Origin: Nonomuraea aurantiaca
GTDB taxonomy: Bacteria; Actinomycetota; Actinomycetes; Streptosporangiales; Streptosporangiaceae
DNA length: 64,000 nt
Direction: 5' to 3'
NCBI RefSeq assembly: GCF_020215705.1
Contig: NZ_JAIWNB010000010.1
Location: forward strand, 274,247-338,246
The notes under the pieces are model-generated. The model was given only the letters and a program-made list of their open reading frames with translations, did no database searches and had not been told where the DNA came from. Below, in pieces: positions 15,879-24,215 of this stretch; position 1 is the stretch's first letter, and the number at the start of each line of letters is the position of its first letter. Made by a program: the position numbers and the translations under genes.

Positions 15879-17088
15879 CGCTTTCGCCTCCGACTCGGGA
15901 TCGCTACTGGACGTCGAGAGCCTCCGGGCCGACACCCCCGGGTGCGCGGAGGTCGTGCACTTCAACAACGCCGGATGCGGGCTGCTGGCCGCTCCGGTGC
16001 TGGCCACGATGCTCGACCATCTGCGACTGGAAGCCCAGATCGGTGGCTATGAGGCGGCGGCGGCCCGGGCCGTCCAGGTCCGCGCGTTCTATGCGGAGCT
16101 CGCGGCCCTGATCAACTGTGCTCCCGGAAACATCGCGTTCGCCGGTAGCGCCACTCACGCCTTCGCCACCGCCCTGTCCTCGATCCCGTTCGAGGCCGGC
16201 GACGTCATCCTGACCACCCGCAACGACTTCATCTCCAACCAGATCGCGTTCCTGTCCCTGCGCGAGCGCTTCGGCGTGCGCGTCGTGCACGCGCCGGACG
16301 CGCCGGAGGGCGGCGTGGACGTGGCGGCGATGGCCGCGCTCATGCGGGAGCACCGGCCCCGGCTGGTGAGCGCCACCCACATCCCCACCAACTCCGGGCT
16401 GGTCCAGCCGGTCGCCGAGATCGGCCGCCACTGCCGCGAGCTGGACCTGCTGTACATGGTCGACGCGTGCCAGTCGATCGGCCAGTACCCCATCGACGTG
16501 GCCGCGATCGGCTGCGACCTGCTCACCGCCACCTGCCGGAAGTTCCTGCGCGGCCCGCGTGGCTCCGGCTTCCTCTACGTGTCGGACCGGGTGCTGAAGG
16601 CGGGGTACGAGCCGCTGTTCATCGACATGCGCGGCGCCCGCTGGACCGGGCCGGACCGCTACCAGCCCGCCGAGTCCGCCGCGCGGTTCGAGGAGTGGGA
16701 GTTCCCGTACGCGACCGTGCTGGGCTGCGCGGCCGCCGCCCGCTACGCCCGCGAGGTCGGCGTCGAGGCCATCGCGCGCCGCTCGCCCGCGCTGGCCGCC
16801 GGGCTGCGCGTCCTGCTCGACGCCGTTCCAGGGGTACGCGTGCTCGAAAAGGGCCTCGAGCTGGGCGCCATCGTCACCTTCACCATCGAGGGGTGGCGTC
16901 CGGAACCGTTCAAGGCGGCCATGGACGCGAAGGGGATCAACTCGGCGCTCAGCTTCCGGGAGTTCGCGCAGTTCGACTTCGGCGACAAGGACGTCGACTG
17001 GTGCCTGCGCCTGTCACCGCACTACTACAACACCGACGAGGAGGTGGACCAGGTGGCCGCCGCGGTCGCGGAGCTGGCGGGCGGCTAG
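15862..17088 (+). CDS. Class V aminotransferase-fold PLP enzyme
   Basis: The 408-residue product resembles cysteine desulfurase-like class V enzymes. The PLP lysine is in TCRKFLRGPRGSGFLYV near residue 230, with the cofactor aspartate in VDACQSIG. The end LRLSPHYYNTDEEVD is typical of non-desulfurase members; no SufS-type catalytic cysteine loop is apparent. The only in-frame start is the ATG shared, offset by one base, with the divergent regulator. The substrate is unknown; regulation by the neighbouring MocR protein is likely. Its stop overlaps the end of the PhoX-like gene. Confidence 0.87.
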   Translation: MILDNSAFASDSGSLLDVESLRADTPGCAEVVHFNNAGCGLLAAPVLATMLDHLRLEAQIGGYEAAAARAVQVRAFYAELAALINCAPGNIAFAGSATHAFATALSSIPFEAGDVILTTRNDFISNQIAFLSLRERFGVRVVHAPDAPEGGVDVAAMAALMREHRPRLVSATHIPTNSGLVQPVAEIGRHCRELDLLYMVDACQSIGQYPIDVAAIGCDLLTATCRKFLRGPRGSGFLYVSDRVLKAGYEPLFIDMRGARWTGPDRYQPAESAARFEEWEFPYATVLGCAAAARYAREVGVEAIARRSPALAAGLRVLLDAVPGVRVLEKGLELGAIVTFTIEGWRPEPFKAAMDAKGINSALSFREFAQFDFGDKDVDWCLRLSPHYYNTDEEVDQVAAAVAELAGG

Positions 17089-18503
17089 AACGAGCCCCGC
17101 TGCCAGGGTCCCCAGATGGCGAACGAGGTGCCCTCTTTGGACTGGACGTTGACGTACAGGGTGTGACCGCCGGGGCCGAAGGTGGAGCCCGCGAACTCCG
17201 CGCCAGGGTCGCCCGCCACCGGCTCCAGGCGGCAGAAGTCGAAGATCTGGCCCTGCTTGGTGAGGCCGCGCAGGAAGTTGTCGCCGTCGCCGTCCTCGCA
17301 GAGCACCAGCGTGCCTCGGGTGCTGGCCGTCACGTTGTCGGGCAGGTCCAGCACCGACGAGCGCGGCGACTCGTACACGAGCCGGAGCCGCCCGGTCCAC
17401 GTCTCGTACGCCCACACCTGCCCGCGTCCCTTGCCGAACCCGGACGGCGGCGTGTCACCCTCGGCGGTGGCGCCGCCCTGGGTGGAGCAGAAGTACACGG
17501 TGCCCTGGTGGTAGATGGCCCCTTCGAGCCGGGAGAAGATCGCCGCGCCCGCGGCCCGCCCCTGCTTGCCCACGGCCTGGACGGCCTCGTCGTTCGACGG
17601 CTTGCCGGTGAAGGTGGGGTCGGGGTCGTCGATGGTCACCCATACCGTGTTGTACGTCGCGCCGGGCCGCTGCCCCTTGGACAGGTCCTTGCGCGGCGAG
17701 CCCTTGATCGCGAGCATCTGCAGCCGGCCGCCGTCGAGCAGCCGCCCGGCCTTGAGCGGGTGCTTGGGCGGCGTGTAGCGGTAGAAGCCGGAGGCGAACG
17801 CGAAGCAGTCCTCGGTCAGGTAGAGCGCCCCCGCCTGCGGGTCGAACGCGGCCGACTCGTGCGCGAACCGGCCGGCGGCCTTGATCGGCTTGCCGTTGGA
17901 GGTGCCCGACACCGGCACCTCGAAGATGTAGCCGTGCTTGCGGGTCAGCTTGCCGTTGTCGCCGCCGGAGAAGTCGTTGGCCACGTCGGGGCCGTTGACG
18001 GTCTCCTCGCAGCTCACCCAGGCGTTCCACGGCATAGGGCCGCCGGAGCAGTTCATCATCGTGCCGTTGAGCGACGGGGCGCTCTTGAGCACCTCGCCGT
18101 AGCGGGTGACGTGGAGGGTCGAGGTGCCGCCGCCGGCCGCCGGGTCGTAGGCCTTGTCCTTGTCGCCGAAGGCGCCGACCGCACCGCTGACCTCGTGGTT
18201 GCGCACGAGGATCGCGGTGTCGCGCGGCCCCCGGAACGCGGCCATCCCGTCGTGCCGGCCCGGCACGGTGGAGCCGTCGGAGTATTTGCTGCCCGCCGGG
18301 CTGAAGGAGCGGTATTTGAACCCGTCGGGCAGGTGCAGCCTGACCTTCCCGTCACGCGCGTCGCGCACCGCCTTCAGCGGCCCGTAGCCGGTCGCCCGCG
18401 TGACCCCGCCCCTGGCGCCCGCGCAGGCCACTCCGGCGAACGGCCCGGTGATCCCGGCCGCGGCGGCCAGGCCTGCTCTGGTCAGAAAGCGACGACGGTC
18501 CAC
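17085..18503 (-). CDS. PhoX-like (DUF839) secreted phosphatase
   Basis: The 472-residue product starts with a twin-arginine signal (MDRRRFLTRAGLAAAAG). It then has the beta-propeller pattern of PhoX/DUF839 proteins, including VRNHEVSG, CSGGPMPWNAWVSCEE and LTEDCFAF. PhoX enzymes are Ca/Fe-dependent alkaline phosphatases at the cell surface. Whether this member hydrolyses phosphate esters is not shown. The GTG start has GGGAGG four bases upstream. No Pho box was seen in its upstream region. Confidence 0.88.
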   Translation of the reverse strand: MDRRRFLTRAGLAAAAGITGPFAGVACAGARGGVTRATGYGPLKAVRDARDGKVRLHLPDGFKYRSFSPAGSKYSDGSTVPGRHDGMAAFRGPRDTAILVRNHEVSGAVGAFGDKDKAYDPAAGGGTSTLHVTRYGEVLKSAPSLNGTMMNCSGGPMPWNAWVSCEETVNGPDVANDFSGGDNGKLTRKHGYIFEVPVSGTSNGKPIKAAGRFAHESAAFDPQAGALYLTEDCFAFASGFYRYTPPKHPLKAGRLLDGGRLQMLAIKGSPRKDLSKGQRPGATYNTVWVTIDDPDPTFTGKPSNDEAVQAVGKQGRAAGAAIFSRLEGAIYHQGTVYFCSTQGGATAEGDTPPSGFGKGRGQVWAYETWTGRLRLVYESPRSSVLDLPDNVTASTRGTLVLCEDGDGDNFLRGLTKQGQIFDFCRLEPVAGDPGAEFAGSTFGPGGHTLYVNVQSKEGTSFAIWGPWQRGSF

Positions 18504-18626
18504 AAGGCCTCCCGAAGGTCAGGTCTCCGAACAGTAGCCGCTGACAAATCGCCGCATGCCCGGTTTGGTGAGATCCCCGGCGCGAGGCGTCGCGCTACCC
18601 CAAACTGGTCATCGGTAATCCCATGT

Positions 18627-18651
18627 CTTTATCCACAGGCTGTGGATAGAG
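18627..18651. promoter_or_regulatory. 25-base palindrome with paired DnaA-box sequences upstream of coaA
   Basis: Two 12-base arms with one mismatch surround a single central G. The left arm holds TTATCCACA (18629-18637), a perfect classical DnaA box. The right arm holds CTATCCACA on the opposite strand (18641-18649). The element sits about 50 bases before the coaA start and about 125 bases before the divergent PhoX-like start. Confidence 0.65.
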
Positions 18652-18701
18652 AGGGCCACCCGGTCGAGAGCGCGTGTGCCCGCCGTCGATACGCTGCCAA
18701 C

Positions 18702-19619
18702 GTGAACAACGGCTACGTTGAACTGAGCAGGGAGCAGTGGAGCGAACTCCGCAAGAACACGCCCTTGACTCTCACCGAGGCAGAGCTGGAAGAGCTGCGT
18801 GGCGTCGACGATCCCATCGACCTCGCCGAGGTCACCGACATCTACCTCCCCCTGACCCGGCTGCTGAACCTCCACTTCACCGGGTCCAAACAACGCAGTA
18901 GCGTGCTGAGCGCGTTTCTCGGGCATCCCGGGCAGCGCGTGCCGTACATCCTGGGCATCGCGGGCAGTGTCGCGGTCGGGAAGTCGACGACGGCGCGGCT
19001 GCTGCACACGCTGCTGGCCCGCTGGCCCGAGCACCCGCACGTGGAGCTGCTCACCACCGACAGTTTCCTCTATCCCAACGCGGTGCTGGAGTCCGAGGGG
19101 ATCATGCATCGCAAGGGCTTCCCCGAGAGCTACGACCGCAGGGCGCTGGTCAGGTTCGTCGCCGAGGTCAAGGCCGGGCTGCCGGAGGTGCAGGCCCCGG
19201 TCTACAGCCACCTCGAATACGACATCATCCCCGGCGCCAAACAAGTAGTGAAAAGTCCGGACATTTTGATCATCGAGGGGTTGAACGTGCTGCAGCCCGC
19301 TCCGCCCACGTCCCTGGCGGTCAACGACTACTTCGACTTCTCGATCTACGTCGACGCCAAGGTGGAGGACATCCGGGCCTGGTACGTCGACCGCTTCCAC
19401 AAGCTCCGCCGCACCGCCTTCGAGGACCCCAAGTCCTACTTCAAGTACATCGCCGACCTCTCCGACGAGGAGGCGACGGAGTTCGCCGTCAACGTCTGGC
19501 GCGACATCAACGAGCGCAACCTGGTCGAGAACATCGCCCCCACCCGTGGCCGCGCCGGCCTGGTCATGCAGAAGGGCGCCGACCACTCCGTCAGGCGGGT
19601 ACGGCTTCGCCGTACCTGA
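18702..19619 (+). CDS. coaA: Type I pantothenate kinase
   Basis: This 305-residue enzyme catalyses the first step of CoA synthesis. Walker A GIAGSVAVGKSTTARLL is near residue 85, followed by TTDSFLYPN and the pantothenate-site YDRRALVRFV. The GTG at 18702 gives the normal length; a much longer frame upstream runs antisense to the PhoX-like gene and is not real. There is no Shine-Dalgarno site, and TACGCT six bases upstream suggests a leaderless mRNA. A DnaA-box palindrome lies upstream. The usual actinomycete neighbour glmS is absent here. Confidence 0.96.
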   Translation: MNNGYVELSREQWSELRKNTPLTLTEAELEELRGVDDPIDLAEVTDIYLPLTRLLNLHFTGSKQRSSVLSAFLGHPGQRVPYILGIAGSVAVGKSTTARLLHTLLARWPEHPHVELLTTDSFLYPNAVLESEGIMHRKGFPESYDRRALVRFVAEVKAGLPEVQAPVYSHLEYDIIPGAKQVVKSPDILIIEGLNVLQPAPPTSLAVNDYFDFSIYVDAKVEDIRAWYVDRFHKLRRTAFEDPKSYFKYIADLSDEEATEFAVNVWRDINERNLVENIAPTRGRAGLVMQKGADHSVRRVRLRRT

Positions 19620-19728
19620 ACACCTCCTCGAACAGGTAGGTCGCGAACCTGCCCGCGCACCCCTGATCGTCTATGTCGGCGAACCAGCAGTCCTCGCCGT
19701 CCTCGTGACACCTGAACGTCTGCCTCAT
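19591..19728 (-). CDS. Small cysteine-containing hypothetical protein
   Basis: A 45-residue frame encodes MRQTFRCHEDGEDCWFADID and continues to FEEVFRYGEAVPA. It has three cysteines (7, 14, 24), is acidic, and has no signal peptide. A GAGGG element lies eight bases before the ATG. Its 3' end overlaps the last 29 bases of coaA on the opposite strand. Composition is protein-like (balanced, with W and aromatic residues) rather than arginine-rich shadow coding. I do not recognise it. Confidence 0.55.
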   Translation of the reverse strand: MRQTFRCHEDGEDCWFADIDDQGCAGRFATYLFEEVFRYGEAVPA

Positions 19729-19773
19729 GTGAGAGACCCTCGCGTACGGCGGTCAACGCCTCATCAACATCGA

Positions 19774-20718
19774 ATGGACGAGAATGACCCGGTGCTACAT
19801 CTTCGATTGATCACCCCGTCCACCCGTACGGAGGAGGTGACGGCCGTGCTCGACGAGTGCACGGGCGTCACCAACGTCGTCGTGCTGCCCGGCGCGGCCC
19901 GCGAGCCGCAGGGCGATCTGATCCTCTGCGACGTCGCGCGCGAGGCGGCCAACGAGGTGATCGACCGGCTCAAGTGGGTGCAGGACGAAGGCTCGATCGC
20001 CGTCGAGCAGGTGCACCTGGCCCTGTCCAAGGTCGCCGCGGACGCCGTCGAGGAGGCTCCCGGCGACCCCGACGACGCGGTCATCTGGGCGGAGCTCGCC
20101 CAGAGGGTGCGGGCCGAGTCGCGCATCACGTGGGCGTACCTGGCCTTCCTCGCGATCGCCACGCAGCTCGCGGGCATCGGCGTCCTGCAGAACTCACCCA
20201 TCCTGATCGTCGGCGCGATGGTGCTCGGCCCCGAGTTCGGCGCCATCGCGGCCATCTGCTTCGGCCTGCTCCGCGGCCGGGGCCGGCTGATCGTCTCCTC
20301 GCTCAAGACCCTGGTCGTCGGGTTCGCGGTGGCGATCGCGATCACGTTCGCCTGCGCGCTGGTCTCGCGCTGGATGGGCTGGATCGACCTGAGCAACCTG
20401 CGGGTGAACGAGGAGGTCCAGTTCATCGTCAAGCCCGACCGCTGGTCCTTCATCGTGGCGCTGCTGGCGGGCGCCGCCGGGGTGCTGTCGATCACGGCGG
20501 GCAAGTCGTCCGCCCTGATCGGCGTCTTCATCTCGGTCACCACGGTCCCCGCCGCCGGCTACGTGGCCGTGGCACTGGCGCTCAGCGATTGGGGCGAGGT
20601 CGGCGGCTCAGTGGCGCAACTCGCGCTGAACATCGCCGGCATGATCATCTCAGGCACCGTCACCCTGGTGATCCAGCGGAAATTCTGGCCTCAAGTAGGA
20701 CATCGTTCATCCGTGTGA
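19774..20718 (+). CDS. DUF389 family membrane protein
   Basis: The product has 314 residues from the ATG; a GTG six codons later is an alternative. A soluble N-terminal ACT-like domain (about 1-85) precedes at least five predicted membrane segments, including LAFLAIATQLAGIGVL and the family signature PILIVGAMVLGPEFGAI. The DUF389 function is unknown; a transport or sensory role has been assumed. It stands alone between a small antisense gene and the ABC cluster. Confidence 0.88.
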   Translation: MDENDPVLHLRLITPSTRTEEVTAVLDECTGVTNVVVLPGAAREPQGDLILCDVAREAANEVIDRLKWVQDEGSIAVEQVHLALSKVAADAVEEAPGDPDDAVIWAELAQRVRAESRITWAYLAFLAIATQLAGIGVLQNSPILIVGAMVLGPEFGAIAAICFGLLRGRGRLIVSSLKTLVVGFAVAIAITFACALVSRWMGWIDLSNLRVNEEVQFIVKPDRWSFIVALLAGAAGVLSITAGKSSALIGVFISVTTVPAAGYVAVALALSDWGEVGGSVAQLALNIAGMIISGTVTLVIQRKFWPQVGHRSSV

Positions 20719-20745
20719 ACGAGGCCACACCCCGTGTCCGGCCGG

Positions 20746-20751
20746 TAGGGT
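20746..20751 (+). promoter_or_regulatory. Candidate leaderless -10 element (TAGGGT)
   Basis: TAGGGT lies seven bases before the ATG of the first ABC ATPase gene, and no Shine-Dalgarno site is present. A leaderless start for the four-gene ABC operon is plausible. No -35 was recognised. Confidence 0.35.
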
Positions 20752-20758
20752 CCGGATC

Positions 20759-21670
20759 ATGCACATCCTCGCTACCGAGGGGCTGACCAAACGCTTCCCG
20801 ACCGTCACGGCACTCGACCAGCTGACGGTCACCGTCGGATCCGGTGTCACCGGCCTGGTCGGGGCGAACGGCGCGGGCAAGTCGACGCTGATCAAGATCC
20901 TGCTGGGCCTGCTGCCCCCGACCGGGGGCGGCGCGCGGGTGCTCGATCTCGACGTGACCACGCAGGGCGCCGAGATCCGCAGGTTCGTGGGCTACATGCC
21001 CGAGCACGACTGCCTTCCCCCTGACGTGTCCGCCACCGAGCTGGTCGTCCACCTTGCCCAGATGTCCGGGTTGCCGCGTACGGCCGCCCGCGAGCGCGCC
21101 GCCGACGTGCTGCGCCACGTCGGCCTGGCCGAGGAGCGCTACCGCGCCATCGGCGGCTACTCCACCGGCATGAAGCAGCGGGTCAAGCTGGCCCAGGCGC
21201 TCGTGCACGACCCCAAACTGATCTTCCTGGACGAGCCGACCAACGGGCTCGACCCGCGCGGCCGGGACGAGATGCTGGCGCTGATCAGGCGCATCGGCAC
21301 CGACTTCGGCATCAGCGTGCTCGTCACCTCGCACCTGCTCGGCGAGCTGGAGCGGATCTGCGACCACGTGATCGTCATCGACGGGGGCCGGCTGCTGCGC
21401 TCGTCCGCGATCGCCGGGTTCACCCAGGCCACGCAGACCGTCACGGTCGAGGTCGAGGAGGGCACGCAGCCGCTCGCCGAGCGGCTGTCCGAGCTCGGCC
21501 ACGGCGCCGTCCAGCACGGCCGCCTGCTGCTGGTCAAGGTGACGGGCCCGGAGACGTTCGACGCGATCCGCGACGCGGCCGTCGATCTCGACCTCTGCCT
21601 GATCCGGCTGGAACAGGGCCGCCACCGCATCGAGGACGTCTTCAGGGAGGAGGTCGACGCGGGTGTCTGA
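20759..21670 (+). CDS. ABC transporter ATP-binding protein (module 1)
   Basis: This 303-residue ATPase has Walker A GANGAGKST near residue 40. Its signature region is YSTGMKQRVKLAQAL, and Walker B LIFLDEPTNGLD follows, with an H-loop in VTSHLLGELE. It is of the drug/lipid-export type that works with separate permeases. Its end overlaps the next permease gene by 8 bases. Confidence 0.93.
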   Translation: MHILATEGLTKRFPTVTALDQLTVTVGSGVTGLVGANGAGKSTLIKILLGLLPPTGGGARVLDLDVTTQGAEIRRFVGYMPEHDCLPPDVSATELVVHLAQMSGLPRTAARERAADVLRHVGLAEERYRAIGGYSTGMKQRVKLAQALVHDPKLIFLDEPTNGLDPRGRDEMLALIRRIGTDFGISVLVTSHLLGELERICDHVIVIDGGRLLRSSAIAGFTQATQTVTVEVEEGTQPLAERLSELGHGAVQHGRLLLVKVTGPETFDAIRDAAVDLDLCLIRLEQGRHRIEDVFREEVDAGV

Positions 21671-22520
21671 GATCTATGACATCGGTTACCGCCATTACGA
21701 CGGTCCGCGGCTCGGCCGCGGCTACTCGACGCGCGCGCTCACCGTCCACAGCCTGCGCGGCGTCTTCGGCCTCGGCCGTACGGCGCGCAGCAAGATCATC
21801 CCGTTCGCCCTGGGCGTCATCATGCTGCTGCCCGCGGTCGTGTCGATCGCGATGATGGCCCTGATGAGCCGGCGCGGCATGAGCTACAGCGGCTTCGCGG
21901 TCTATATGCAGACGGTCGTGGCCATCTTCCTGGCCGCGCAGGCGCCGACGGTCGTCGCGCCCGACCTGCGCTTCCGGGTGCTGCCGCTCTACCTGTCACG
22001 TCCGGTCACGATCGCCGAGTACGTGACCGCCAAGGTCATCGCCATGACCGCCGCGCTGTTCCTGCTGCTCGCCGTGCCGCTCACGGTGATCTACGTGGGC
22101 GAGCTGGTGATCGACATGGACGGGCCGCCGCAGACCAAGGAATACCTCGGGGCCCTGGTCATGGCGCTGGTGCTCGCACTCCTGCTGTCGTCGTTCGGCC
22201 TGGCCATCGCCTCGCTGACGCCCAGGCGGGGGCTCGGCGTCGCCTCCGTCATCGCCCTCTACCTGCTCACCTCGGCCTCCGTCCCGGTCATCTTCGGCAC
22301 GCTGTACTCGACGGGCAACGAGTCGGGAGCCGCGTGGGCCTGGCTGCTGAACCCGTTCTGGCTGGTGGACGCCGTACAGGTGTGGCTGTTCGGCACCACG
22401 CCCAACGTTCCGGACGGCGGCTACCCGCCGGGGCCCGTCCCGGCGATCCTCGTGGTCGTGCTCATCGGGATCGGCCTGGCGGCGCTCGCGGCCCGCTATC
22501 GGAAGGCGGCCGCCCGATGA
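21663..22520 (+). CDS. ABC transporter permease (module 1)
   Basis: The 285-residue product has about six hydrophobic segments, beginning near IIPFALGVIMLLPAVVSIA. The N-terminal soluble sequence YDIGYRHYDGPRLGR is typical of ABC-2 permeases paired with this ATPase group. It starts at a GTG inside the ATPase gene and its stop overlaps the next ATG (ATGA). Substrate unknown. Confidence 0.9.
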   Translation: MSEIYDIGYRHYDGPRLGRGYSTRALTVHSLRGVFGLGRTARSKIIPFALGVIMLLPAVVSIAMMALMSRRGMSYSGFAVYMQTVVAIFLAAQAPTVVAPDLRFRVLPLYLSRPVTIAEYVTAKVIAMTAALFLLLAVPLTVIYVGELVIDMDGPPQTKEYLGALVMALVLALLLSSFGLAIASLTPRRGLGVASVIALYLLTSASVPVIFGTLYSTGNESGAAWAWLLNPFWLVDAVQVWLFGTTPNVPDGGYPPGPVPAILVVVLIGIGLAALAARYRKAAAR

Positions 22521-23431
22521 ACATCGAGCTCGCACAGGTCTCTCGCTGGTACGGCAACGTGGTGGCGGTCAACGACGTCACGATGACGATCGGTCCCGGC
22601 GTCACCGGCCTGCTCGGCCCCAACGGCGCGGGCAAGTCGACGCTGCTGCACATGATGGCCGGGTTCCTGGCCCCCTCGGGCGGCACGGTGACGATGGACG
22701 GCACCAAGATCTGGAAAAACCACCACATCTATAAGAACATCGGCCTGGTTCCTGAACGGGAGGGTGTTTACGGGTTCCTCACCGGCTGGCAGTTCGTCCT
22801 GTCCGCCGCCCGGCTCCACGGTCTGCCCGATCCGGTCGAGGCCGCCCGCAAGGCGCTGGCCACGGTCGAGATGGAGGAGCCCAAGGACCGCCGCGTCGAG
22901 ACCTATTCCAAGGGCATGCGCCAGCGGGTGAAGGTCGCCGCCGCGCTCGTCCACGACCCGCCGGTGCTGCTGCTCGACGAGCCGTTCAACGGCATGGACC
23001 CGCGCCAGCGGCTGCACCTGATGGATCTGATCCGCTCGATGGGCACGGCGGGCAAGACGATCCTGTTCAGCTCGCACATCCTGGAGGAGGTCGAGCGGGT
23101 CGCCCAGCAGATCGAGGTGCTGGTCGCGGGCCGGCACGCCGCCTCGGGCAACTTCCGCGAGATCCGCCGGCTGATGACCGACCGGCCGCACCTGTTCAGG
23201 ATCCGGTCGAGCGACGACAGGAAGCTCGCCGCCGCCCTGATGCTCGACAGCTCGGCGGGCGGCGTCTCGCTCGGCGCGGGCGGGCTGGAGGTCCAGGCGG
23301 TCGAGTTCCGGCGCTTCGCGCGGCTGCTGCCGCGCGTCGCCCGCGCCGAAGGGATCCGCCTGCACGAGGTCTCCCCCGCCGACGAGGACCTGGAGAGCGT
23401 CTTCGCCTACCTGATCAACAGGAGCGCCTGA
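22517..23431 (+). CDS. ABC transporter ATP-binding protein (module 2)
   Basis: This 304-residue ATPase has Walker A GPNGAGKST, signature YSKGMRQRVKVAAAL and Walker B VLLLDEPFNGMD. It is a paralogue of the first ATPase. The ATG overlapping the permease stop is preferred over a longer frame that reads through the permease gene. The module pair suggests a heteromeric exporter or two exporters made together. Confidence 0.93.
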   Translation: MNIELAQVSRWYGNVVAVNDVTMTIGPGVTGLLGPNGAGKSTLLHMMAGFLAPSGGTVTMDGTKIWKNHHIYKNIGLVPEREGVYGFLTGWQFVLSAARLHGLPDPVEAARKALATVEMEEPKDRRVETYSKGMRQRVKVAAALVHDPPVLLLDEPFNGMDPRQRLHLMDLIRSMGTAGKTILFSSHILEEVERVAQQIEVLVAGRHAASGNFREIRRLMTDRPHLFRIRSSDDRKLAAALMLDSSAGGVSLGAGGLEVQAVEFRRFARLLPRVARAEGIRLHEVSPADEDLESVFAYLINRSA

Positions 23432-23477
23432 TGAACCCGCGAAGATACCGGATCCCAGCGACCAATGGGGTGAGGCA

Positions 23478-24194
23478 ATGAACTCAGTGGTCGCAGGCAT
23501 TACTTACCGGGCGTTGCTGGGCAGGCGCAGGATCTTCCTTCTGCTTCTGCTGCCGCTGGCGCTGATCGGGCTGGCCGTCATGCTGCGGGTGTTCGGCGGC
23601 GATGACCCGCGCTCGGCCGAGCTGCTGATGGCCAAGTTCGCCATCGGCACGATGCTTCCGCTGCTCGGCCTCATCGCGGGCACCGGGGTGATCGCCCCGG
23701 AGATCGACGACGGCACGATCATCCACCTGATGTCCAAGCCGATCTCCCGGCCGGCCATCGCGCAGACGAAGTTCCTGGTGGCCGCCTCGCTGCTGGCGGT
23801 GTTCGCGGCGGTCCCGACGTACTTCGCGGCCTGGCTGCTGGTGGGCAACGAGGACGGTCTCGCGGCGGGCTTCGCGCTCGGCGCGCTGGTCGCGGGCATC
23901 GCCTACGCCGCAGTGTTCCTGCTGCTCGGCATCCTGACCCGCCACGCGGTCACGATCGGGATCATCTACGCGCTGTTGTGGGAGACGCTGGTCGGCTCGT
24001 TCGTGCCGGGGGCGCAGAAGTTCTCCATCCAGCAGTGGGCCCTGACGATCGCCGACCAGCTCTCCGGCACCCCGTTCCTGACGGCCAACGTGACGCTCGG
24101 CTTCGCCGTACCGGCGCTGATCATCGTAACGCTGGGCGCGGTGCTCTGGGCCGGACAGCGGCTGCGGGTCTTCACGCTGACGGGCGACGAATAG
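23478..24194 (+). CDS. ABC transporter permease (module 2)
   Basis: The 238-residue product has about six membrane segments (for example IFLLLLLPLALIGLAVML and IGTMLPLLGLIAGTGVI). The extracellular segment APEIDDGTIIHLMSKPI is typical of ABC-2 permeases. It follows module 2 ATPase after 46 bases with a GGTGAGG site. It ends 21 bases from the convergent adenylate-forming ligase gene, with no hairpin between. Confidence 0.9.
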   Translation: MNSVVAGITYRALLGRRRIFLLLLLPLALIGLAVMLRVFGGDDPRSAELLMAKFAIGTMLPLLGLIAGTGVIAPEIDDGTIIHLMSKPISRPAIAQTKFLVAASLLAVFAAVPTYFAAWLLVGNEDGLAAGFALGALVAGIAYAAVFLLLGILTRHAVTIGIIYALLWETLVGSFVPGAQKFSIQQWALTIADQLSGTPFLTANVTLGFAVPALIIVTLGAVLWAGQRLRVFTLTGDE

Positions 24195-24215
24195 CCCTTC
24201 CATCATGGGCAGCGC

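Noticed and set aside
18629..18649. Replication origin
   Set aside because: Only one pair of DnaA boxes is present, and there is no dnaA, dnaN, AT-rich stretch or further box nearby.
16467..18701. Long N-terminal extension of the coaA frame
   Set aside because: It runs out of frame over the aminotransferase gene and antisense over the PhoX-like gene, and is Arg/Gly-rich. The CoaA family start is at the GTG at 18702.
19546..19773. N-terminal extension of the DUF389 protein
   Set aside because: The extra residues overlap coaA and the small minus-strand gene and have no similarity to the family; the domain starts just after the ATG at 19774.
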